Program-made: the position numbers and the translations under genes
Part shown: in pieces, positions 12,086 through 20,233 of the stretch
Position numbering within the stretch: position 1 is the stretch's first letter
Layout of the letters: every line of letters starts with the position of its first letter
NCBI GenBank assembly: GCA_009599575.1
Contig: VWND01000005.1
Coordinates: forward strand, 124,001 to 188,000
Direction: 5' to 3'
Length of the DNA: 64,000 nt
Source: Blumeriella jaapii
Taxonomy: Eukaryota > Ascomycota > Leotiomycetes > Helotiales > Drepanopezizaceae
The notes under the pieces: generated by a model
What the model saw: only the letters and a program-made list of their open reading frames with translations
What the model was told of the DNA's origin: nothing
The model's database searches: none

Positions 12086-12118
12086 ATTCGCGATGCTATT
12101 TCGATTGGTAACGTGAAT
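12086..12118. repeat. 33-bp hairpin repeat, copy 5 (inverted)
   Basis: Left arm ATTCGCGATGC, loop TATTTCGATTG, right arm GTAACGTGAAT. The loop is close to the reverse complement of the copy 4 loop, so this unit lies in the opposite orientation. It is between the RT and protease of the nested element. Confidence 0.65.
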
Positions 12119-12329
12119 GCTTTTAGCCGAATATTTTTCAGATTTTGTTATAATTCAGCGTTTGTTTTAAAACTAAAGCCGGCTATTCGTTTTCCGATAA
12201 AACGTCGATTAAAAAGATTTTGTCGCCGGCGACGGTGATTTGGCTTTGGAAAGATCGGTTTCAGTTTTAAAAAAAGGCTTTTATTTGGCCGTTTTCGGTG
12301 TATTTAAAACTGACGAGATTTTTTAGGAT

Positions 12330-12590
12330 TTAGAGCATTTTAAAAATAATAGAATGGAAGCATTTTTTTATTATTAAAAAGTTTTTATAAATAATAATAT
12401 TTTTAATATCGATTTTAATATTTCGTATAATTTTATTAAATTTAATAATATTTTTATTAACGATAATATAAATTATTCGCTTATCGGTGATAATCGGAAT
12501 ACTATTGGCTTCGGCTGTTTTCTGGTTTATGCAATTGATTTCGGCTTTATTATCGAATAAAGCGAGGGCGGTCGTATTTTTTTTAAGCAT
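12330..12590 (-). pseudogene. Degraded aspartic protease of nested element
   Basis: The minus-strand frame reads ALALFDNKAEINCINQKTAE. This matches the retropepsin active-site region, where ALxDSGAEINxI is typical. The catalytic Asp is present, but the following Ser-Gly is changed to Asn-Lys. The fragment lies between gag and RT as expected. It would have cleaved the Gag-Pol polyprotein. Confidence 0.72.
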
Positions 12591-14509
12591 AGTTTTTATT
12601 TTTAACGCTTTTATAGCCGTGTAAAAGCAGTTTCGTCGTCGTTTTTGACTTTTGGGTTTTTATAGCGAGGGCCAAAAAGCTGATTTTTTCCGAGGATTTT
12701 TTTTTATCGGCTAAATTAACTGCGGTATTGTAAATTTTTTTCTGGTTTTTTTTTAATTTAAAATCGTTTTTTTTTCGGATGATTTCAACTTTTTCGTTTT
12801 TTTTTAATATAAGAATTTGTTTGTTAATAATTTTGTCGAATTTTTTTTTTATATTAAATAAGTCGTTGAATTTTAATTTAATCTTTTGTTTTATGATTTT
12901 TTTAATAGCTTCGTCGACGGCTTCGAAGCTAATATATTTGTCGATTTATTTTTCGCTTCGCATTAATAATAAGCGTTTAAAAGTTGGTATTTTTTGAATA
13001 ATTTGAACCGGGATGTCGGTGTCGATATTTTTTATATCGTCGTTAATTTTTTTTATTATAGGCGTTTTTTTGATAATTTTATCGGTTTTTTTTCGAATTT
13101 TAAAATCTTTTTTTTTTTCGATTTTAACGTTTTTTTTTATATTAATTGGTTTGGCGAACGGAACAAAAGCATTTTGCTTTTTTATAATTCGCTGGCTTGA
13201 TTATGCAGCTATAATATTTGCAAATGCGATATTTATATTGGTAATATATGTATTTGTTTTTTATTTATATATTTAAATTTTATTTACGCTTGGGGTAAGG
13301 GTTTTCTTTTTAATTAATACGCTTTTTGGAATGTTTTTTTTTTTATTAATAAAAATCGTTTTTGCATTTTTTCTGTTTTTCAAACAGTCGTTTTATTTCG
13401 TACTTTTTACTTTTAAGCGAATAGTATTTAATCAGTTTTAGTTTTCAGCTTTATTAAAAAGGCTTATTTCTGCTTTCGTCGGTTCGAAGCAAATCGTTTT
13501 ATATTTGTTAATATAACAAATACTATTGTTTATACAGAAATTAAATGCTTTGTATTTAAAGCGAATATAAGGTTTTTCGCAATAAATTTCTTTATTATTA
13601 CAGAATTTATATTTAAGGCTACGGGGTTTTTTTTAATAGTTATTTTTATTATTTTAATAACCGCGATTTTGATTTTCGCGTTGGTTTTTTTTTTTTTTTT
13701 TAATAATCGTTATTATAATTAGTGTTTCGCTGATTTTGATCGTTAATACGAGAAAGTTGCTATTGGGCAGCTATTATTTCTACGGTGGCTTAGCGAGGCT
13801 GATTATTCCGCGCATTTTAAAAAAAGTAATTGTTGTAAAAGTTATTTTAATCGTTTTTATTATCCGAATTGACGTAAAAAAGTTTTTTCTGCTGTTGTAT
13901 AAAATCTTCGATTTTGCTTTAAAGTTTTTGAATTTTGATATCGGTAAATTTTAATACGAAAGTTTCGATATTTTTATTAAATTTTTTTAAATTTGTAGAT
14001 TTTGCAAAACGATTGAATAATATAATAACTGGTTGTTTTTTGGCGATTTCGGTAATTTTTAGTGGCTGGGCGTGTTTTTGCATTAGAGCTTCCACGTTTT
14101 TTTTGTAAATAGGAAAAGGAGATTTTTCTTGGTTTATGGCTTCGATGGTACGTTCGCTTTGGTTTTGTTTAAAAACGAATTTTACAAATTTGAAATATTA
14201 ATCGAAGGTTTCAGAATTTTGTTTATTAATTTTAAAATGCTTAATAGTTTTATTACGAATGCTAATTGAAAGGCCAAATAAAAACAATTTTTTTTGCTTA
14301 ATTTCGCTTAAAACTTTTTTGTTAACGAAAACGTTAAAAACTTTGGTATAAGTACGATAATAGGCCTTGAGTTTTTTGGCTTGGCGAGTTGTTATAACAA
14401 ACTATTTAAAAAAAGCGATAGTATCGCGGATTTGCTAGCGATCGTGGTTTCGGAATTCCGATTTTAAAACTTTAATTAGCTTACGCCAGTTTCGAATTTT
14501 AATAGCTTT

Positions 14510-15184
14510 TTATTCGTTTATCGATTTGATAATGTTTTTAATAATTGGGTTATAATAACGAGAAAGCTTATCGAATATTTCAGTTTTAAAAATTCCGAAA
14601 TTCTTATAAGTTTTTTTATATTTTTCGATAAAATCGATAATATTAGCGCCATTAAATAAGAATGTACCAGAGGAGCCAGAAAAGGGCATGCGGCCTCGCA
14701 TAAAAAAACGAAAAGCGTCGTTGTTTATAATATTAGCGAAAATATTAATAAGGTTTGAATTAAATAAATAAATGTTTTCTGGAATTGCAGATTGAGGATT
14801 TTTAATATAAAAAGAATCGTTTTTAATAAAGAAGCTATTAAAAAGGTTTTTGTGTTTTCTAAAAAAATTAAATAAAATGAAATTGCGTCCAAACATTTGG
14901 GTAGCGTATTAAAGAATTTGTTTTTTGGTAAATTGACTGGATTGATATAATATTGTTATATAATCTACGGTTTCGATATTCCGTGGCTTAGGCTAATGCA
15001 CGTACAGCCATTTTTTTATTATTTCTAATAAAAAGCCGTAAATTATAATTATTATAATTATAAAGCGTAAGATTAAAAGGTTAAGTTTTCGCCAGGCGTT
15101 TGACCAAAAAAGATTTAGTTTAAAAAGGCCGAGCGCAGCGGTCGAAGCGTATAAACCAATATTCGATTTGTTATTTTTAAACAA
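14510..15184 (-). pseudogene. Degraded gag of nested element
   Basis: Two minus-strand open segments (14993-15184 and 14510-14896) follow the primer-binding site. The second contains RGRMPFSGSSGTFLFNGANI followed by IDFIEKYKKTYKNFGI. The pattern PxFxGxNxxxFLxxYE is the start of the Gag capsid domain in a family of fungal Gypsy elements. Stops between segments and AT-driven Ile/Phe/Asn/Lys replacements mark RIP damage. Gag would have formed the particle shell. Confidence 0.7.
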
Positions 15185-15441
15185 AAAAACGACTTTCGAG
15201 CTTTAAACTTCGCACGGTTCAGGATTGCCTGACCGTAATTTTAAACGTTTTTAAAATGTATTGCATTTTTGTAATTTAATAATTGTGCGTAAAATAAAAA
15301 AAGTTATTAAAGGTTTTTTATATAATATAGCTGCGAATAATATTATATAAAAGGTTTTCAAGCCGTAATAGCGAAATATCGAAATCGATTTTAATTATGA
15401 ATTTGAAAAATGCATCGGCGAGTATATAAAAACGAAACACC

Positions 15442-15469
15442 GAAGTTTAAATCCTTGCGTAGGTTATCA
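15442..15469 (-). other. tRNA primer-binding site of nested element
   Basis: On the plus strand, the 28 nt next to the right LTR look like the 3' end of a tRNA: a T-loop-like GTTTAAATCC, an acceptor stem, then TTATCA, where one C-to-T change would give the CCA end. On the minus strand this is therefore a primer-binding site two bases from the LTR, as expected for a tRNA-primed retroelement. The match extends through the T-arm, longer than the usual ~18 nt. Which tRNA is used cannot be told from this window. Confidence 0.72.
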
Positions 15470-15471
15470 AA

Positions 15472-15738
15472 TGTAAAAGTAAATAGGAAAACCAGATTGA
15501 TACGGCCATATATCGGCGAATAAAATAGTTTAGGGAATTTCTAGAAAAGACTGAAAAAAAAAAAAAAAGAATAAATGAAGGTATGAATTGGACTGCGTGC
15601 CTATGGTATTATTTAAGGGGGTGCTTTGCTTTTATACCTGTTGAAGGTAGTCAGTGGCAGGGGGTTTCGGAGGGGTCCATGCCTCGTCCATAGCTAAAAC
15701 TATTAATTTCTATTAATATAAGGTATCACCGTTTTACA
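15472..15738 (-). repeat. Right (5') LTR of nested element, 267 bp
   Basis: Direct repeat of 4471-4737. It starts TGTAAAAGTA and ends GTTTTACA, giving the canonical TG...CA LTR ends. It keeps more G/C than the left copy, for example around 15640-15690. In the element's own orientation it is the 5' LTR, followed by the primer-binding site at 15442-15469. Confidence 0.92.
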
Positions 15739-16863
15739 GTAAGCTATTTCGATTTTTTATTATAAAAATATCGACGTTCGAAGCTTTGCTAAATTATATA
15801 TATTTTACGTGTACAAGTATTTTGGCCTTTTAAAAAGTATTATTAGCGATCGTAGCTTTTAGTATTGGTTTATCTTTTGGTTTGAATTAAACAAAATACT
15901 CGGTACGCAATTGAAGCTTTCGATAGCCGTTTATTTTAAAACCGATGGTCAGACCGAAATTTACAATTAATATTTGCAAAAACGCTTTCGACTTTTCGTA
16001 AATTTTTATTAAAACGATTAGAGCGAATTTTTTTTAATAATAGATTTCGCCCAAATAGTATTTTTTTACGAGAGTTTAAATGGCTTTTTACTTTTTGAAA
16101 TTATATACGATTATATTTTTTATATTAATTGGAACTGAAAGCTCGATATTTTCCTTTTTCCCAATCTTTTATATAAGCTAAACGCAGACGAAGCTCGTGC
16201 GTACGCTCGCCGCTATTACGACGCTTGGAATTTCGCTAAATCATACTTTTAATAAGCTTACGATAAAATAAAAAGAAATGCGAATAAGTTTCGCCGCGCG
16301 ATCGATTTTGACGTTGACGATTACGTATGGCTCGATATGCGTTTATTTCCGACCTTCCGGCCTTTTCGCAAATTCGATAATTTTACAAACGGCCTTTTTA
16401 AAATTGTAGCCAAAATTTTCGATAACGCTTTTAAGCTAGACTTTTTTAGTATTATAAACGTACATTTAGTTTTTCACGCTAGTCGACTGCGTAAAGCAGC
16501 TGACGACGCGCTTTTAGATCAGGTTAATTTAGTTTTTAAACTTATTAATATAATTGGTAAGCTTAAATACGAAATCGAAAAATTAATCGCTTGTCGAATG
16601 CAGCGGAAAACTTTTTAGTACAAAGCTTTTTGGATAGGCTTAAATAAAAATCTTACGTGGTACTCCGCGTCTGATTTTATATACGCTTTTTTAAAGATGC
16701 GCGACTTTTATTTAGCGCATAAAAAGCTTTCCGGTTTTTTTGCAAAATTTGTAGACTGGCTAAAAGCGTATTCCGAAGATTTGAATTCGTACGATTATTT
16801 AGATAGCGACGTACCGATAAATAAAAGCTCGAGAGCGCGCTTTTTTCGGACGGGGGAATAATA
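15739..16863 (+). mobile_element. Outer Ty3/Gypsy element, right part (integrase core and chromodomain)
   Basis: The outer integrase resumes after the nested insertion. Translation gives YFGLLKSIISDRSF (catalytic Asp block), then FKTDGQTEIYNQYLQKRFRL with the conserved QTDGQTE and its catalytic Glu, then FVNFYQ and FLIIDFAQIVFFYESLNGFL. The C-terminal part (about 16200-16863) contains HLVFHASRLRKAADDALLDQ and a chromodomain-like stretch with WIGLNKNLTWYSASDFIY. It ends in SSRARFFRTGE and a stop, the usual end of pol in this fungal Gypsy family. Stops at several sites make it non-functional. Confidence 0.87.
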
Positions 16864-17145
16864 TAACGATTCACTTTGTTGCCACCTTTCGTGTTATTCC
16901 AGCAACTACGTATAGCTGCAAGCTTTTTGGTTTCCTGGTGGATCTTTCTATCAATTATGGAAATTATTTATATATATAAAGCTTTTTCTTTTTAGCAACT
17001 TCTGTCTTTTACAATTGTTAATTCTAAATGAATATTTTTGTTACAGAACCAAAGGCTCGTTTTTCATACCATGTGAACACGGCGACCAGTTGACTGATCT
17101 CCCAGCCCTTCGACTGATTAGATCGTCACACCTGCCTGCTAATTA
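16862..17145 (+). repeat. Putative 3' LTR of outer Gypsy element
   Basis: Directly after the pol stop and a purine run (GACGGGGGAATAA), this stretch begins TATAACGATT, which may have been TGTAACGATT before RIP, and contains no coding similarity. Position fits a 3' LTR. Its right end is uncertain, because the 5' LTR lies outside the window and no second copy is available for comparison. Its base composition is more balanced than the surrounding RIP DNA. Confidence 0.4.
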
Positions 17146-17149
17146 CTAT

Positions 17150-18165
17150 TGAAAAAAACGCTTTTGAATTAATTAAAATGCAAACGAACGATATATACTT
17201 TTTTAATAACGAACGTTTTATTGCAAAAAAAAAAGCTAAGCTGAAAAAAACCAAATTAACAGCAAAATTAATAAATAAGCTTATAACTTCGTATAATCTA
17301 GCTTTTAACGGATGCGTTCTGATTTTAAAAAGCGATTATATAACTTTTATATAAAAAAATCAAAGCAAAAATCTAAAGCTTGTTTTAAACAACCCAAATA
17401 TTTAAATGTAAAAATACGCTAGTCAAAAAGCTTTAAAAGCTTATATTGCGTTAATTTGCTAATCAAAAGCCATATTCGCGTTGTTTACAACTGCGCAATT
17501 TAAAAATTCAGGCCAAAAAGAAATTGTCGAATTAAACAAACGAATAAAATAAATAATAAACAATTAAAACCGAAAATTAATTTATATACTTTTCGATTTG
17601 AACCGTATAAAATTATACGTTTTTATAAACGGCTCGTTTGCTAATAACGAAAATTTAAATAGTTAAATTGGTTACGTTATCGCTATTAGTAATAAAAACA
17701 TTTTATTCGAAAACGACGATTTTTTTTATGCAAAACAATATTATATATTTCAGCTTTATTAAAAGCCGACGTATTATAAAAAGCGTATTAGCTAGCGAAA
17801 TTCTGGGAATAATAGCCGGAGCCGACTTAGCTATTGCGATTGCGACTATTCTAAAACAAATTATTTAGCAGCTTAATTTATTAAAAATTCTATTAATCGT
17901 TTGCACAAACTTTTATTTATTATACGAATGCTTAATAAAACTTGGAACGACAAAAGAAAAAAAGCTTATAATCGATATTATAACGCTGCGCCAGTTATAC
18001 GAAAAGCGTGAAATAACAGAAATTCGCTGGATTAAACGGCAAAAATAACCTGGCGGACGCTATAACGAAAGCAGCCCCAAATAAAACGTTTACGACGTTT
18101 ATCGAAAAAAACAAGCTGACGATTAAAATAAAGGGTTGGGTAGACAGGAAAAAAAAGGGCTAATT
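17150..18165 (+). mobile_element. Ty1/Copia pol fragment (RT end and RNase H)
   Basis: Plus-strand fragments match the 3' part of Copia pol. They are NDIYFFNNERFIAKKKAKLK, QKALKAYIALIC, the RNase H piece VLASEI (within 17668-17868), LGTTKEKKLIIDIITLRQLY-like sequence near 17940-18000, and finally NLADAITKAAPNKTFTTFIE followed by GWVDRKKKG and a stop. The order corresponds to RT C-terminus, RNase H and the NPADAMTK-type end. There are many RIP stops. Gag, integrase and most of RT are absent, so this is a truncated remnant butted against the putative Gypsy LTR. Confidence 0.78.
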
Positions 18166-19220
18166 TAGAAGGCTAATTTGCAATTGCGTTTCAAACACGT
18201 TGCAAGCCAGAAACGCATTTTACTGAAAAGAAAAAACTGCCAGTATAGGAATACCCATAGGGGTCACGTGGGATCAGGTGATGCGGAATCATAGTTGTAA
18301 ATGCGCAGCGCTAGCGTCCGCTAGCGCTCGCACATCTACCCCATATTCTCACACCAGCTAGACCCAGTAGAATGCATACAGTTTCAATCCGATTTACTAC
18401 GACTAGTCGTTTGCCTGTATCACCATCTGTGATACCAACAGTTTGAATCTTCGAGTCTTCTCACACATCTGAACCCGATCAAAGAAAGAGGGTGAGAAAA
18501 CCTATGGCACAAGGCACTCACGTACGAGTCTGGCGTATAGCCAGAAACCAAATGTGCAGCCACGGAGAAGAAACGTTCTCAGCAGTAGAAAGGCAAATAG
18601 ATAGATAGTACAGTAGGTCCGAGGAGTCGAAACAACAAGGGATAGATCTGGAAGTCGGGACTTTGAAGAGCAGCCGCAAACTCGTCCGCTGTCTTCCGAC
18701 CAACGAAAAACGGGCCCGGTTCAGCACCAGACGGAACACTCTCCACCGTATCCGAGCCAAAGTCTGGAAGAAACCCGAGCTCGGAACATCGGACCATCTT
18801 ACAGTACAGTACAGTATGTACATAAGCTTCCAGCCGAGCTCTGCCATTGATTTTGCGTGTTGAAACCTTTCTGATTGTTTATCTACACAGACTCGCGTAG
18901 AGGGGGGCGCATCTCCACTCGCTTGTAGGCGAGTCTTCGACTCAACAACAACAACAACACATACACACACACGACCACGACCACACACCTTGTGCCAACC
19001 AACCTCTGAGGCTCCTGATGACAATAATAATAATGATATTACAATGTAAAGTTCTGAGGCTCCTGAACGACGACGGACACGACCAGTATCAGCTCTAGCC
19101 AGTACAGTATGATTAGTATCAAAGGAGCGAGACTCAGCTCGGTCGCTCTCACAGCCGGTGGGTGCACGCACCGGTGGACAGGTTTCGAGCCGCTTTGGAT
19201 ATCTGCTTTGTACCTATACA

Positions 19221-19390
19221 CAATACCATACAATACCATACAATACCATACAATACCATACAATACCATACAATACCATACAATACCATACAATACCATA
19301 CAATACCATACAATACCATACAATACCATACAATACCATACAATACCATACAATACCATACAATACCATACAACACCATACAATACCATA
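19221..19390. repeat. Decamer tandem array (CAATACCATA)17
   Basis: Seventeen head-to-tail copies of the 10-bp unit CAATACCATA, all identical except one T-to-C change in the unit at 19371. Because 10 is not a multiple of 3, every frame reads a repeating ten-residue peptide without stops, which creates spurious open frames on both strands. Confidence 0.97.
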
Positions 19391-19552
19391 CCGGTCATGA
19401 TCTAAAGAAAGCGCACGAACCCGGGAACGCTGTGATCCGCAAGTTGAGTCGACACCAGGAGAGCCGTGGGCGCACAGCCGAGGCTGAGGTAGCGAACACG
19501 CTCCGAGGCAGCGGTCCCAACTACCTACCTTAGGTACTGTACTGTACTGTAA

Positions 19553-19574
19553 CCCCCCCCCCCCCCCCCCCCCC
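19553..19574. repeat. Poly-C tract, 22 bp
   Basis: Uninterrupted run of 22 C after a TACTG pentamer run. Length may be imprecise because long homopolymers are hard to sequence. Confidence 0.9.
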
Positions 19575-20233
19575 ACCCCCTGTGCGCGTTCGGGAACGTG
19601 ACATTTCTACCCACACGGGGGAAGAAAAGCAGTGCGTAGAGATACCATGCATCTCTCTCTGAGAGGTGAGGGGGGGGAGGGGAGGCAGCAAAGGTCGGTC
19701 GGTCGGTGTCCAGCCTACAGGGCAGACGTGTCCGTCTCAGGAGACAAGACTTCAAGACGTTCGAGGCAGGCAAAAAAAAAAAAGCGCTCGGGAATCTTGC
19801 TTTCTCCAGTTCAATGATCGGTTCTATCTCGTCTCGTTGCTTGTATCTGCCATTCATCGCCCCTCCCTGCGCCGCTATCTCATGGTATCATCGACTCCCG
19901 TATCCATCGCGGCCTCTCCGGCCTCGCCTCGCCTCGCCTGCCTGGTGGTGTACAACCGCATCTAACTAACGGACTTGCTACGTCTGTCCTCCTTTCCCTC
20001 CTCGCCAAAGAGGCAGCGAAGCGCTGCTGCGAGCTCGATTACACGGTTATTCGTGACCCAGGCCCATGGCCGTATCCAAAGAAGCAGGACACCAGAACAT
20101 TGCTCCTCCCAATGCCAAAGTCATGACTCGTCATTCCCTCTCTCCCTTTCGTGAACGGCCTCTTTTTCTCCTTCAGTCGGTTCGAACATACGCTCCCCCC
20201 CTTTTCTCACTCTGGCTCCAAAAGAGAAAGGCC

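Larger units (their letters stand above)
4471..15738 (-). mobile_element. Nested complete LTR retrotransposon (Gypsy), minus orientation
   Basis: Two 267-bp direct repeats (4471-4737 and 15472-15738) bound an internal region with minus-strand gag, protease, RT and integrase remnants. The primer-binding site lies next to the right repeat, so the element runs right to left. Target duplication is ATAA before the left LTR (4467-4470) and GTAA after the right one (15739-15742), identical apart from a RIP-type G to A change. Removing the insert restores the outer integrase frame. At 11,268 bp it is long for an element with such short LTRs. The excess is mainly the extra ORF at about 4830-8020 and spacer DNA around 8030-8590. 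Confidence 0.9.
1..18170. repeat. AT-rich RIP-mutated transposon block
   Basis: This block is strongly AT-rich, full of stop codons in every frame, and contains only degraded retrotransposon coding sequence. CpA and TpG dinucleotides are scarce while CpG stays common (for example 541-600 has about five CpG and no CpA). That is the mark of fungal RIP, which converts CpA to TpA on both strands of duplicated DNA. The composition changes near 18170 to the balanced GC of the gene-bearing part. I see no host gene inside. The block holds an outer Gypsy element, an inner Gypsy element and a Copia fragment, annotated separately. Confidence 0.9.
18171..20233. other. Intergenic region with simple repeats
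   Basis: Balanced GC returns here. I see no supported gene. Open frames on both strands are short, Arg/Ser-rich and repeat-derived. It contains TACAG/TACTG runs (18800, 19535), a decamer array (19221-19390), a CA-rich stretch near 18950-18990 and a poly-C tract (19553-19574). Confidence 0.6.

Noticed and set aside
18518..19171. 217-codon minus-strand open frame
   Set aside because: It runs through AC-rich simple sequence, lacks any motif and overlaps open frames of similar quality on the other strand.
19039..19576. Long open frames on both strands over the decamer array
   Set aside because: They are translations of a 10-bp repeat, which stays open in all frames; the peptides (HTIPYNTIQY- or YGIVWYCMVL-type) are not proteins.
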